A stretch of 64,000 nucleotides of DNA from Deltaproteobacteria bacterium (GTDB lineage Bacteria; Desulfobacterota; Desulfobulbia; Desulfobulbales; Desulfurivibrionaceae), in contig JAPLJG010000048.1 of assembly GCA_026388735.1 (NCBI GenBank), positions 1-64,000 on the forward strand, given 5' to 3'. Every line of letters starts with the position of its first letter. The stretch's first letter is position 1. Below, piece after piece: positions 48,190-59,020 of this stretch. The notes under the pieces were generated by a model. It did not search any database. It worked only from the letters and a program-made list of their open reading frames with translations, and was not told where the DNA came from. The position numbers and the translations under genes are program-made.

Positions 48190-49287
48190 TCAAGTCTTGA
48201 TATTGACAATAATTCCGGCTTCATGTTCAAGATTATCCAGAGTGGTCAAGAGGTTATTGAGGTCAAGAGGTACCTCCTGTGTCATCTGGCACACTGCATC
48301 ATCTGAACAGTTATAGATGTCCAGGGCAAAGCCTTCGTCGTTCTTGGCAAGAACCAAGTGTAATGGCACTCCGCTGGCTGCCAGATCTTCATTGGCCTGT
48401 TTTATCATCTGATGGATGGATTTTTCCGCCAGTGGCGGACGAGGCGGAGTTCCTTCCTGGGACCCGGTTTCTTTGCTCCTGTTTTTTTTTCTCTTTTCCC
48501 ATTCCTGTCTGAGAACCAGAGGATCAACGTGCCGAACCCTGCCGATTGGCAGCGGCGGATGGACTCCTTTCCGTATTGGGCTTGGGTCCGGAGGTGGGGG
48601 GGTCGGATTTCTGATCTCATAAGCCGCGAACGCATTTTGATACGGAATTGGTTGGGCTGTTGTCGGTTGATTGGGTGCCGGCACTTCGCTCGCAACAGTC
48701 GTGTCCGTGATGGGGGTCGCAGTCACAGCTGGCGTGGCGGCTGTGGTGGCAGAAGTCACGCCTGTGGTCGCGGTCCCTGCCGGGGTCACGGCCAGAGTTG
48801 TTTCCACCGGGACGGGGGCCGGAGTTTGCCCGGCAACCCCGGCTGCGGCGGGAATCGTAGGTTCCGGCACCGCCAGGGGAGTGACCAGGGTTTGGGTCGC
48901 TTGATTAGTCGCCAAAGCAGCTTGTTGGGCGGGGGTCAGGTTTTGGGTTTCAAGAGCGGTTTGAACCGTTTCGTTAACCGCCAAGGCCGCTTCTTGGGCA
49001 GGACTCAGGCCTTGAGACTCAAGGATCGTTGTTGGAGGAGTTGTGTTATCGGCTAACAGTGGCTCGGCTGGGGCCGTTGGCTGGAGGTTCAAGGCTTGCA
49101 CTGCGTTGCTGCCCAGCAAGGCCGCTTGTTGGGCAGGGGTCAAATTTTGAGTTGCGGCAACCGCTACGGCAACAGGATTTTTAACGAGGTTAAGCGGGGA
49201 GGTGGCAAGGGGGACAGAGGTCTGAACTTGACTCTGTAGAGCCGTTGGCAAGACGGGATTTGTAGTGTTAATGCTATCAACCGGCAT
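48190..49287 (-). CDS. Low-complexity protein with [NG]L[TS]PAQ[QE]AAL repeats and a weakly FlaG-like C-terminus
   Basis: Three copies NLTPAQQAALLGSNAVQ / GLSPAQEAALAVNETVQ / NLTPAQQAALATNQATQ; conserved-looking C-terminal about 75 aa. Confidence 0.6.
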   Translation of the reverse strand: MPVDSINTTNPVLPTALQSQVQTSVPLATSPLNLVKNPVAVAVAATQNLTPAQQAALLGSNAVQALNLQPTAPAEPLLADNTTPPTTILESQGLSPAQEAALAVNETVQTALETQNLTPAQQAALATNQATQTLVTPLAVPEPTIPAAAGVAGQTPAPVPVETTLAVTPAGTATTGVTSATTAATPAVTATPITDTTVASEVPAPNQPTTAQPIPYQNAFAAYEIRNPTPPPPDPSPIRKGVHPPLPIGRVRHVDPLVLRQEWEKRKKNRSKETGSQEGTPPRPPLAEKSIHQMIKQANEDLAASGVPLHLVLAKNDEGFALDIYNCSDDAVCQMTQEVPLDLNNLLTTLDNLEHEAGIIVNIKT

Positions 49288-49643
49288 GTCTTTTCTCCAT
49301 CTCCGGGACGTTGTCTTCCCTTTTTGCGGAGCAGGCGCATGGGGCACAATACTCTTTCGAGCCTATGAAATAAGGATAAACAGAAATAGAGGTGCCGTCA
49401 ATAGCAGCCAAGGAAATCGCTTTTCAGTCAAATGAGTCTGCTCTGCCAAAACGCCGGGCCGGGCCAAGAAGATGTGGGGGGATGAAGGCGGAGTCCGGGT
49501 TCCATGCTCTCCTTAAAAATCAGCTACTCGTCAAGCTGCACGTATTTCTTTACTTCTTTGGTTCGTCACGGTAACTCTTTCTCGTTCATGGGTAACCCTC
49601 CTTTGCCTATGCATTTTACAAAAACTGTTACCTATGTCTTCGT

Positions 49644-50460
49644 TCAGTTCATTCCCCATACTATGATGCAGTTCTTTGGATGTGTGAGTGGTTCTTCTTT
49701 TAGGATTTTTGAGCCAGGAATTATTGCAATCAATTCATCTGCTTTGTAAGAGTTGAATTCTGGTGATGTGATTTCGTTATATGTTATGTAGCCTCTCTTT
49801 GAGTTCAAGATTACTTTACTCAGGTAAATATCCTGTATCGTGCGGGGAAGTTCTGTAAAGGCATAATTGCTTAACACTAAGTCATAATTTCTCTGAACTA
49901 ATTCGTTCATCGTCTTATAAGTTAATGTTGAATGAAGGATGTAGTTATCCAAAAATCTTTGAGCAAGAGCTAGGGCTGGCTGTATGTCAACTAAACAATA
50001 TGTGGCTGGTTTATAATAAGCATTGATAACTCGACACTGCCCACCGTATCCAATACCTATTTCACAAATATCCAGATTGTCTGCAGTCTGAAAGTGCATT
50101 TTTATATCTGCAAGGACCTTAATATACCGAAGGGTAGATGGTGAAATCATTCCTATATTTGGATATTCGTACATTATTGGATTGCCATAATTGTCATTCG
50201 GTTTGAAATTATTTATCGACGCTAAAATGTCTGAGTCGTTAGATATTAATTGAATATATTCACGGCCTTGTTCCTCTGAAACATGCTCCAAAATTTGGTT
50301 ATAGATAGGGTTTCTTCTGAAATTATTGAAAAACCTATAGTCATTGCTGGCGTTGATACATACTTGTGGATAGGCTTGATTGTCTGACAGGCTGGTCGAG
50401 ATACGCGCAGGAATCGACATGACATATTTCTTTTGAAGTATTTTCGTTAATAAGTGTTTC
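49644..50460 (-). CDS. Putative sugar O-methyltransferase (SAM-dependent)
   Basis: ICEIGIGYGGQCRVINAYYKPATYCLVDIQPALALAQRFL; distinctly AT-rich. Confidence 0.7.
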
Positions 50461-50514
50461 ATGATTCCGCCTATTCTTGTGATAAGGTCTTTAATCTTCT
50501 GGTCGCAAACCTGA

Positions 50515-51093
50515 TTAGTTCGCTTTTTTAACAAACTGCGTCAGAATTACAATCCGCTGGCCATTGATCCGGGCCTCGATATGCTCGGGGTTATCCGCTA
50601 CCAGTGAGATTCCGCGCACTACGGTGCCGCGCTTGGCCGTAAAGTTGGCCCCCTTCACATCCAAATCCTTGATCAGCGTTACCGAGTCGCCTGCCGCAAG
50701 CGTTGTGCCGTTGCTGTCGACATGTTTGGCTGCCGTTTCATGGCTTCCTTCGTCCGTTGCCAGCGCCCAGGACAGGGTCTCTTCATCCAAATAGAGCATA
50801 TCGAGCAAGGACTGCGCCCAGCCCTCGGTGCTCAAACGCTTGAGCATCCGCCAGGCCATCACCTGCACCGCTGGCACCTGGCTCCACATGCTTTCATTCA
50901 GGCAGCGCCAGTGATTGGTATCCATGTTTTCTGGGTTTTCAATCTGTTCGCGACAGGTTGCACAGATAAGCACGCACTGGTCCGCACTGCTATTTGAGCT
51001 GGGGGGGACTTCATGCACGCCCAGGCCCTCTGTTGCGCCACACAATTCACATTTGGATTCGCTGCGGGCCTGTAAGGTTTTTTCTGTACTCAT
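50515..51093 (-). CDS. PhnA-like zinc-ribbon protein
   Basis: CELCGATEGLGVHEVPP...; VDSNGTTLAAGDSVTLIKDLDVKGANFTAKRGTVVRGISLVADNPEHIEARINGQRIVILTQFVKK. Confidence 0.88.
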   Translation of the reverse strand: MSTEKTLQARSESKCELCGATEGLGVHEVPPSSNSSADQCVLICATCREQIENPENMDTNHWRCLNESMWSQVPAVQVMAWRMLKRLSTEGWAQSLLDMLYLDEETLSWALATDEGSHETAAKHVDSNGTTLAAGDSVTLIKDLDVKGANFTAKRGTVVRGISLVADNPEHIEARINGQRIVILTQFVKKAN

Positions 51094-51665
51094 GTGCTTG
51101 TTGTGCCTCATGTTGGTTGATAGGGGTTTGCCTGACGGGTTGCAAGAAAATCGTCTAACAGAATGGCCTCGGTACAGAGTAACCTGTGATCTGCTGGCGG
51201 CAAAGGCGGAATCCAATTAGCCGTTGAAAATTCCGGTAAAGGCGGGCCGTAGAAATCTTCCAGCCCTGCCGATACCTCAGCCTCTCTCGCCTTACAGATC
51301 CGCCAGGAGGGATGGTCGAAGCGGTATTCGCGGTAGCCGCCATCCTGTTACCTGGTGTCGCCCCAAAATTGTGCCAGCAGAAATTCTTCTTTCGAGCAGG
51401 GCTCCTGGAAAATTGGCTGATCGGGGGAGATTGCCCGGAGGAAATACCGTTGTTTTTCGGAGCGTGATCCGTATTCGGTCAGTAGCGCCCGACCAGGGAA
51501 GCAAAGACCCGGTTGTCATGGAAAGTTCGGTGCGAACCGGAAGACAGGGGGCCGAGGAGGGGCGATCTCATCAGTGAGCAGGCTGAACCGGCTCAGCCCG
51601 GCGGTCGGGAAGGGGCGTCCTCTTTCGGTTCAGGCTGCAGAGAAACGTAATTTGGCAACAGCCTC

Positions 51666-53102
51666 CTAAGCAGCCGTGTCGCCATGCACCGCCTTGGTCA
51701 GTTCGTTGACCACAGCTTCCAGTTCGGCGGCCTGGGCAGAGAGATCCTCCGAGGCTACAGTCGATTCATCGGAAGAGGCGGCGACCCGTTGGGTGGCGCT
51801 GCTCAGGGAGTCGGTGGCCGTCTGCATCTGCCGAATCTGGTTGGCCAGATTATGGGTGGCTTTGGTAATGGCCGTATTTTTGTCGCCGATGCCGGTGGCG
51901 GACTCGATGATCCCTTCAAAATCGTTGTTCACGTTTTTCAAGGCGCTGGTGCTATGGACGATATGCTCCATGGTGCCTTCTAGGAGACGCTGGGTATCTT
52001 GGGCTGCGGAGGCTGCACGCATGGCCAGGTTTTTGACCTCGCCAGCTACCACCGCGAAACCGGCGCCGGCTTCGCCAGCTCTGGCCGCTTCCACCGCCGC
52101 GTTCAGGGCCAGCAGGTTGGTTTGGAAAGCGATGCTGCCGATGGTGGTGATGATCTGGCCGATTTTGTCGCTGTCCTGCTCAATCAACCCCATGTTTTGG
52201 GTGAGACTTACCAAGGCGCGGAGGGACTGGCCGGATTTTTCGATGTTTTCATTCATCAATTTTTCGCTGCCTGAGGTCAGTTCTGCCGTCTGCTGACCTA
52301 CTTCGCTCATGGAGGCGAGACTCGCAGCGGTCTCTTCCGCCACCGCCGCCTGTTTGGAGGCATCCTCGGCCAGGGCGTTGCTGGTGACGGCGATCGTGGC
52401 TGCGGTGGCGGCCACCTGGTGAGAGTTGTCGCGGATGGTGTCGGTGAGGCGGGAAAGAAGTTGGCTCAGGCCGGATGCGGTGAGGAAGGAGAGAAACATA
52501 CCCACAAGCACCGAGGCGAGGGTGAGGCCGGCAACAGTGTACTTAGTGGCAGTGGCGGCGGTGAGCATGGCCTCATCGGTGAGCACATTTTTTTTGGTTG
52601 TGGCCCGGATCTCTTTCAGCAGCCGTTGTACCTCGCTTAAGGCCGGCAGGGTCTGGCTGAGGAAGATTTCCTTAGCTGGGCCGCGATCCTCGGGTCGGAA
52701 CTGTTCTTTGATGGCCACTGCAGTCTGGTGCAGGTCGTGGTGCGGTTTTTCGATGCTCAGCAGAAGCGGCGCCAGAGCCGGAAACTGGTGCTCCGCCTTT
52801 TTGCGGCCCTCGCCGTAGAGCCAGGTGCCGAAGCCGCATTTGTGGTCATCGGTTTCCGCCTTCAGGGTGGTGACGTGGTCGTTGACAATTAGGGCGTTGA
52901 TCTGATTGACCCAGTTCAGGTGGTCCACCTCGCGCTGGGCCAGGATCCCATCCAGTTGATTGCTGCTGATAACTTCTTCCGCTCCGTTGATGATGCGGTT
53001 GACGCCCAGATAGGTGACCACGCCGGTGGCTATGAACAGCCCCAGAACGCAGGCAAAGCCGAGGGTGATTTTCTGATTGACGCTCAGGTTATTCCAGACC
53101 AT
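51666..53102 (-). CDS. Methyl-accepting chemotaxis protein
   Basis: MCP signalling hairpin [40 protein letters not shown]. Confidence 0.95.
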   Translation of the reverse strand: MVWNNLSVNQKITLGFACVLGLFIATGVVTYLGVNRIINGAEEVISSNQLDGILAQREVDHLNWVNQINALIVNDHVTTLKAETDDHKCGFGTWLYGEGRKKAEHQFPALAPLLLSIEKPHHDLHQTAVAIKEQFRPEDRGPAKEIFLSQTLPALSEVQRLLKEIRATTKKNVLTDEAMLTAATATKYTVAGLTLASVLVGMFLSFLTASGLSQLLSRLTDTIRDNSHQVAATAATIAVTSNALAEDASKQAAVAEETAASLASMSEVGQQTAELTSGSEKLMNENIEKSGQSLRALVSLTQNMGLIEQDSDKIGQIITTIGSIAFQTNLLALNAAVEAARAGEAGAGFAVVAGEVKNLAMRAASAAQDTQRLLEGTMEHIVHSTSALKNVNNDFEGIIESATGIGDKNTAITKATHNLANQIRQMQTATDSLSSATQRVAASSDESTVASEDLSAQAAELEAVVNELTKAVHGDTAA

Positions 53103-53145
53103 GCTGCTCTCCTGTTTGGACAGATACTGTTCCAGTGTTCGTTGT

Positions 53146-53463
53146 TCAGTTTCCGGTGCTCATGGAAAAGAGAGTGTCCAGCCGCAACTCCATGAAAAGT
53201 TCATGGATGGGCCGGGGCACCATGACCAGACGGACGGTGCCATTTTGGGCCGCGATGTTCTTGTAGAACAGGAGAAGCTTGCCGATGCCGGAACTGCCTA
53301 TGTGGCTGACTGAGGCCAGATTTATGACCAGTTCTTTGATTTGGTTCTGTGGGAGGGTATTGAACTGTTGCTTGAGGATCGCGGCTCCTTCTTCGTTGAT
53401 GGTTCCAGACAAGGTGAGGAAGGCAGTTTCCCCCTGTAGCTTAGTTTCGCAGGTCATGGGCAT
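53146..53463 (-). CDS. STAS-domain anti-sigma-factor antagonist (RsbV/SpoIIAA-like)
   Basis: [26 protein letters not shown]. Confidence 0.88.
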   Translation of the reverse strand: MPMTCETKLQGETAFLTLSGTINEEGAAILKQQFNTLPQNQIKELVINLASVSHIGSSGIGKLLLFYKNIAAQNGTVRLVMVPRPIHELFMELRLDTLFSMSTGN

Positions 53464-53696
53464 GGTCAGTTCCTCCGTCCCGGCAGTTCTGTCGGGGGGG
53501 CAAAGGTCAGCGAAAAGACAACAAAAAATCATGGTCGCGAGAAAACCCAAGAAAACCGTGATGCAACTATGTTTAGTGAACCACAAATTTCAGTATTTGT
53601 GAAGAATTCTCTTTCCTGTTTTTTGAGGTTTTATGGGAAGCAGGTCCGGGAATATTGTCCAAAAAATAAGGGGCTGTCTGCTTTGCGGTAAAACGG

Positions 53697-54161
53697 TCAG
53701 GTCGGGGGGGCGTTTTTCTTCGTGGGCGAAATTCTGTCGAAAGAGGCGATCAGGTGTCGTCCCTGATCTTGCCAGGATACCTGGTCCGCCAGGTAGGTGA
53801 TGATGGCGATGCCACGGCCGCAGGGTCTACAGATATTTTTGTCGGCCCGCGGATCGGCGATGGTCAGGAAGTCGAAACCGCTGCCCTGGTCCAGCACCTC
53901 AAGAACCAGATTTTTTGTGACTCGCCAGCGGACAGTGACCGTTTTGCTTCGGTCTTTTTCGTTGCCATGCAGCCAAGCGTTGACCACGGCTTCGTGCAGG
54001 GCCAGGTTGATGCGGAATTGCGGATTGACGAAGCCCTGCTTTATGAGCGCGGGTTCCATCGTGGTATAGACCTCGCTTATAAAACGGTCGATCTCGGCAC
54101 TGTCCGCCGCGTGGATTGAATGCTCCTGGCAGAGGAGAGGCTGGGCGTGTGTCGGAGTCAT
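53697..54161 (-). CDS. HATPase anti-sigma factor (RsbW-like)
   Basis: NLALHEAVVNAWLHGNEKDRSKTVTV...LEVLDQGSGFDF...GRGIAII. Confidence 0.88.
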   Translation of the reverse strand: MTPTHAQPLLCQEHSIHAADSAEIDRFISEVYTTMEPALIKQGFVNPQFRINLALHEAVVNAWLHGNEKDRSKTVTVRWRVTKNLVLEVLDQGSGFDFLTIADPRADKNICRPCGRGIAIITYLADQVSWQDQGRHLIASFDRISPTKKNAPPT

Positions 54162-54180
54162 GGTCTTGCCCAGGGGAGGA

Positions 54181-55359
54181 TCACTGGTCGGCGAGAAACC
54201 GGACGGCCAGCATGGTCAGGTCGTCCGGGAGGCGGATATCGTTGGAAAAGAGCAGCATTTTTTCGACAAGCTGCTGCATTTTTTGTTCGCTGTCCGGGAA
54301 GCCGTGTGCACTCACCAGCTTTGCCAGGCCGTCACTGCCGAGCATCCTGCCGCGGGAGTCGGTGATTTCCATGGCGCCGTCGGTGCAGAAGAGCAGGCCG
54401 TCGTCGGGGCAAAGGGAGAGGAGGTTGGTTTCGTATTCGGTTTCCGGCATCATGCCCAAAGGCAGTCCGGCCATCTTGATTGTCCGGGTCTCCTTTTCCC
54501 TGACCAGGAAGAGAGGAGGGCTGCCCGCGCCGCAGAGGGCAACGGTTCGGGCCTCCAGATCGATCAGGCCGAAAAGGCAGGTGGCAAAGGATTCTCCGTC
54601 CCGGACCAGCTGACAGAGATTGCGGTTCAGGGCGTTCATGAATGGTGCCGGCTGATCCAGCAAATGGCGGTTGCTTTCCCACAGGGAGTGCAGGTGCATG
54701 GCGTACAGGGCCGCCGCCACCCCGTGGCCCATGACATCGGCGATCAGGAAGGCATAACGGTCCCGGTCCATCCGCTCAACTGTGGAGTAATCACCGCCCA
54801 CGATATCGTGGGGTGCATAATGGGAAGCCCAGCGCAGGCGCGGGTCGTCGTCGGGCGGCATGGCCATGGACAGCGTCTGAATTTGCCGGGATCTTTCCAG
54901 GTCGCGCATCTGTAGGGAAAGATCCTGGAAGACCTCTACCCCGCCGATGACTGTGCCCAACTCGTTGCGGATGGGCGAGACGCTGACCTGCACCGGCAGG
55001 CGTCCGCCCTCTTTTTTTTGGGCGAACACCACGGAGGGTGAGGTCGAGATGCTGTCGGTAACCATGGCTCGGTACAGGGGGCAGGCCTCCTTGCCGCACA
55101 ACTCCCTCCCTTCCTTGTCCGTGTGGCGAAGGATGTTGTCCTTGCATGACCGGCCCACCACCTCCGAAGCCCGCCAGCCGGTGATCTCTTCCGCGGCTTC
55201 GTTCCAATAGACGATCCGCCGCTCCAGATCCGTGACATAGATGCCGTGGCTGATGCCTGCCAGGATCTGGTCTGCGGTGTAGGAGATGTTCGGTAGGGGG
55301 TGCGGTTTCATGCGCCGGTCATCCATGGTTGTTTTCTTTCTCCGGGCTCGACAGGGCAA
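54181..55359 (-). CDS. PAS + SpoIIE/PP2C phosphatase (RsbU-like)
   Basis: PAS core; GGDYSTVERMDRDRYAFLIADVMGHGVAAALYAMHLHSL; DGLLFCTDGAMEI. Confidence 0.92.
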   Translation of the reverse strand: MPCRARRKKTTMDDRRMKPHPLPNISYTADQILAGISHGIYVTDLERRIVYWNEAAEEITGWRASEVVGRSCKDNILRHTDKEGRELCGKEACPLYRAMVTDSISTSPSVVFAQKKEGGRLPVQVSVSPIRNELGTVIGGVEVFQDLSLQMRDLERSRQIQTLSMAMPPDDDPRLRWASHYAPHDIVGGDYSTVERMDRDRYAFLIADVMGHGVAAALYAMHLHSLWESNRHLLDQPAPFMNALNRNLCQLVRDGESFATCLFGLIDLEARTVALCGAGSPPLFLVREKETRTIKMAGLPLGMMPETEYETNLLSLCPDDGLLFCTDGAMEITDSRGRMLGSDGLAKLVSAHGFPDSEQKMQQLVEKMLLFSNDIRLPDDLTMLAVRFLADQ

Positions 55360-55382
55360 TCTGGGGAATCCCTTCCCTCAGT

Positions 55383-58300
55383 TCACCCCTGCCCATTCTG
55401 CCGCCAGCGCCCACCCTTGCCGCCGTTCCGAGGCTGGATCTCCGCCTTGGTTTTCAGGTACACCACTGCGGCATAGCCCAGCAGCCCTTCCACCTCCGCA
55501 TCGAATTCCTTGCAAGGCCGGACGGTAAAGTCCGAGGGCGGCTCGATATCCACCTCGCCCCGCCCGTTAAATTGCATGGTCAGGGAAACCGGGCAAGTGC
55601 CGTGAAACTCGCGCACTTTGTTTTTCAGGCTTTCCAGCTTCTGCCTGCTCACCTGATCGGACTTGAGCAGGATGCGGGCGCCGTTGGTGTATTTGCTCCG
55701 CGCCTCGCTCAGGCTGTCCACCGATTCGGCGATGATCTTGGCCCCCTGTTCTTCCTGTTTGACTGTGCCCAGAACGATGATCGGTTCGTCGCTGGTCAGG
55801 AGATGGCCGCATTTGGCAAAGGCCTCGGGGAACACGACCACCTCGACGGCTCCGGCCCGGTCTTCCAACACGATGAAGGCCATACGGTCGCCTTTTTTGC
55901 TGCGGTGGTCTTTGTACTCGCGGACCAGGCCGCCCACCCGCACCGGCTGGTTGTCGCCCCAGTCGCCGAGACTGGTGAGGTCGGTGTCGGCCACGGCCAT
56001 GATCTCCTGATAGAAGTTGTCCAGGGGATGGCCGGTGAGGTAGAAGCCCACGGTCTCTTTTTCAAAGGCGAGCCGTTCTTTCTCGGTCCATTCCGAGATG
56101 TTGGGCAGGTCGATGGTGTTGGCCTTGCTGTTTTGTGCTTGCGACATGGTCGAGAACAGCGAGATCTGGCCGCTTAGGCGATCCCGCTGGGCGGACTGGG
56201 CTTGCTCCAGGGCAATGTCCAGGATGGCGAAGAGCTGGGAGCGCTTGGCCCCCAGGGAATCAAAGGCCCCGGCCTTGATCAGGCTTTCGATGACCCTTCG
56301 GTTCACCTTGCGGGAATCCACCCGGTCGCAGAAATCCTCCAGCCCGCCGTAAGGGCCGTCCGTTGCCCGCACCTCCATGACGGAGTCCAGGGCTTGTCCG
56401 CCCACGTTTTTGACCGCGGCCAGGCCGAAGCGGATGCGGTCGTTGACCACGGCAAAGTCCTTGTCCGACTCGTTGATGTCCGGAGGGAGTACCTCGATGT
56501 CGTGGTCCCGGCATTCGATGATGTAGCGCACTACCTTGTCGGTGTTGCCCACGTCGCAGGAGAGCAGGGCGGCCATGAACTGGGCCGGGTAATGGGCCTT
56601 GAGCCAGGCGGTCTGGTAGGCGATCAGGGCGTAGGCCGCGCTGTGGCTCTTGTTGAAGCCGTAGCCCGCGAACTTGGCCATCAGGTCGAAGACGTACTCG
56701 GCCTTGTCCGGGGGGATGGAGTTCTTCTTGGCCCCGGCCAGGAATTTTTCCTTCTCCGCCTCCATGACCTCGGCTTTTTTCTTGCCCATGGCCCGGCGCA
56801 GGTTGTCGGCATCGCCCAGGGAGTAGCCGGCCAGGACGTTGGCGATCTTCATGACCTGTTCCTGGTAGACGATAACCCCGTAGGTCTCCTTGAGGATGGG
56901 TTCCAACTGCGGTAGTGGATAGATGGCTTGCATCCTGCCGTGTTTGGTATCGACGAACTGATCGACCATGCCGGACTCCAGCGGGCCGGGGCGGTAGAGG
57001 GCCACCAGGGCGATGAGGTCGGAGAAGACCTCGGGCTTCATCTTCATCAGCAGGCCGCGCATGCCGGAGCTTTCCAGCTGGAAAACCCCCAGGGCGTCGC
57101 CTCGGGCCAGCAGGTCGTAGGTCTTGGTGTCGTCCAGGGGGATGCGGTTGATGTCCGGCCGCTGGCCGATATCCGCCGCGATCAGCTTGAGAGCCCGGTC
57201 GATGACGGTGAGGGTCTTGAGGCCCAGAAAGTCGAACTTGATCAACCCGGTCATCTCGGTGTGGATCATGTCGTACTGGGTGAGAACCTCGCCCTTAGGG
57301 CCCTTGCAGACCGGCAGGTATTCCACCATGGGCCTGGGCGAGATCACCACACCGGCGGCATGGATGGAGGTATGGCGGTTGAGGCCTTCCAGGGTTTGGG
57401 CGATGCGGAGAAGCTCCTCTATCTGCGGGTCGCGTTTTATCAGCTCCTGGAGGCGGGGCTCGGCCTCGATGGCCTTCTTGATCGTGATCTTGAGCTCTTC
57501 CGGGATGAGCTTGGCGATGCGGTCCACGTCGCCATAGGCCACGCCCAGGGCCCGGCCCACGTCGCGGATCACGGCCCGGGCCTTCATGGAGCCGTAGGTG
57601 ACGATCTGGGCGACATGCGCCTCGCCGCCGTAGCGTTGCTGTACGTACTCGATGACCTCGCCGCGGCGCTCCTGGCAGAAATCCACGTCAAAGTCGGGCA
57701 TGGACTTGCGCTCGATGTTCAAGAAACGCTCGAAAATCAGGCCGTAGGGGATGGGGTCGATGTCGGTGATCCGCATGGAATAGGCGGCGAGACTGCCCGC
57801 GCCGGAGCCGCGGCCCGGGCCCACCGGGATATCATGGTCCTTGGCCCAGTTGATGAAATCGGCCACGATGAGAAAATAACCCGGAAAGCCCATCTTCTGG
57901 ATGACGTCGATCTCGTGGGTGAGCCGGTCGCGGTAGGCCTTTTCAATCTCCTGGGTGAGCTGGCCGATCTCCCGCATGTCGCCCAGCCGCTCTTCCAGCC
58001 CGGCCAGGGCGGCCTTTTCGAACAGGGAGTCGAGGGTTTCGCCCTCGGGCACTGGGAAGATGGGGAAATGGGACTCGCCGAAGGTCAGCTCGACATTGCA
58101 GCGTTCTGCCAATCGAACGGTTTCGGCGATGGCTTCGGGCGAATGGGCAAAGGCCTTTTTCATCTCGTCGGGAGACTTGAAGAAAAGCTCGTCGGTGGAG
58201 AACCGGAATCGGTTGGCATCGTGCATGGTTTTGCCGGTCTGGATGCAGAGCAGCACCTCATGGGCCTGGGCCTCTTCCCGGTTGAGGTAATGGCAGTCGT

Positions 58301-58928
58301 TGGTGGCAATGAGTGGGATGCCCATCTCCTGGGAAAGCTGCTTGAGCCCCGTGTTGACCACGGTCTGTTCTGGGATATTGTTTTCCTGCATCTCGAGATA
58401 CAGGCGGTCGCCGAACAGGGCCATGAGCTGGCGCGCCTCTTCCCGGGCGCCTTCCATGTCGCCGGCTGTGATGCGCATGGGGATGCCGCCGTGCAGGCAG
58501 GCGGTGAGGGCGATGAGGCCCTCGGCATGGCTGGCCAGCACCTCCAGATCGATGCGCGGCTTGTAGTGGAACCCTTCCAGCTGGGCCAGGCTGGCAAGTT
58601 TGAGCAGGTTCTGGTAGCCGGTGTTGTCCATGGCCAGGAGCACCAGGTGGAAGGCGGCCTTGCCCGCGCTTTTTGCGGACTTGTCGAAGCGGTGGCTGGG
58701 GGAGACATAGAACTCGCAGCCGATGATGGGCTTGATCCCAGCCTTTTTGGCCTGGACATAGAACTCCAAGGCGCCGAACATGGAACCGTGATCGGTGATG
58801 GCCACGGAGTCCATCCCGTATTCCTTGCACTTGGCCAGCAGGTCGCCGACCCGGATGGCCCCGTCGAGTAGGCTGTACTGGGTGTGGACATGGAGGTGAA
58901 CGAAATTGGCTGGTGGGGTTTCCGGCAT
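55383..58928 (-). CDS. dnaE: DNA polymerase III subunit alpha
   Basis: 1181 aa; PHP HLHVHTQYSLLDGAIR; PDFDVDFCQERRGEVIEYV. Confidence 0.98.
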   Translation of the reverse strand: MPETPPANFVHLHVHTQYSLLDGAIRVGDLLAKCKEYGMDSVAITDHGSMFGALEFYVQAKKAGIKPIIGCEFYVSPSHRFDKSAKSAGKAAFHLVLLAMDNTGYQNLLKLASLAQLEGFHYKPRIDLEVLASHAEGLIALTACLHGGIPMRITAGDMEGAREEARQLMALFGDRLYLEMQENNIPEQTVVNTGLKQLSQEMGIPLIATNDCHYLNREEAQAHEVLLCIQTGKTMHDANRFRFSTDELFFKSPDEMKKAFAHSPEAIAETVRLAERCNVELTFGESHFPIFPVPEGETLDSLFEKAALAGLEERLGDMREIGQLTQEIEKAYRDRLTHEIDVIQKMGFPGYFLIVADFINWAKDHDIPVGPGRGSGAGSLAAYSMRITDIDPIPYGLIFERFLNIERKSMPDFDVDFCQERRGEVIEYVQQRYGGEAHVAQIVTYGSMKARAVIRDVGRALGVAYGDVDRIAKLIPEELKITIKKAIEAEPRLQELIKRDPQIEELLRIAQTLEGLNRHTSIHAAGVVISPRPMVEYLPVCKGPKGEVLTQYDMIHTEMTGLIKFDFLGLKTLTVIDRALKLIAADIGQRPDINRIPLDDTKTYDLLARGDALGVFQLESSGMRGLLMKMKPEVFSDLIALVALYRPGPLESGMVDQFVDTKHGRMQAIYPLPQLEPILKETYGVIVYQEQVMKIANVLAGYSLGDADNLRRAMGKKKAEVMEAEKEKFLAGAKKNSIPPDKAEYVFDLMAKFAGYGFNKSHSAAYALIAYQTAWLKAHYPAQFMAALLSCDVGNTDKVVRYIIECRDHDIEVLPPDINESDKDFAVVNDRIRFGLAAVKNVGGQALDSVMEVRATDGPYGGLEDFCDRVDSRKVNRRVIESLIKAGAFDSLGAKRSQLFAILDIALEQAQSAQRDRLSGQISLFSTMSQAQNSKANTIDLPNISEWTEKERLAFEKETVGFYLTGHPLDNFYQEIMAVADTDLTSLGDWGDNQPVRVGGLVREYKDHRSKKGDRMAFIVLEDRAGAVEVVVFPEAFAKCGHLLTSDEPIIVLGTVKQEEQGAKIIAESVDSLSEARSKYTNGARILLKSDQVSRQKLESLKNKVREFHGTCPVSLTMQFNGRGEVDIEPPSDFTVRPCKEFDAEVEGLLGYAAVVYLKTKAEIQPRNGGKGGRWRQNGQG

Positions 58929-59020
58929 GGGTAATTCCAGGTAAATTTTAAAAGGTTAAGGCACAAGGCAACGGTGCAACTAACAAAATGGAGCGGCTCT
59001 AAGTGAAAGCTGATCAGGGG

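Noticed and set aside
56928-58871. 647-aa plus-strand ORF
   Set aside because: Completely antisense to dnaE; arises from GC-rich codon bias; composition is not protein-like.
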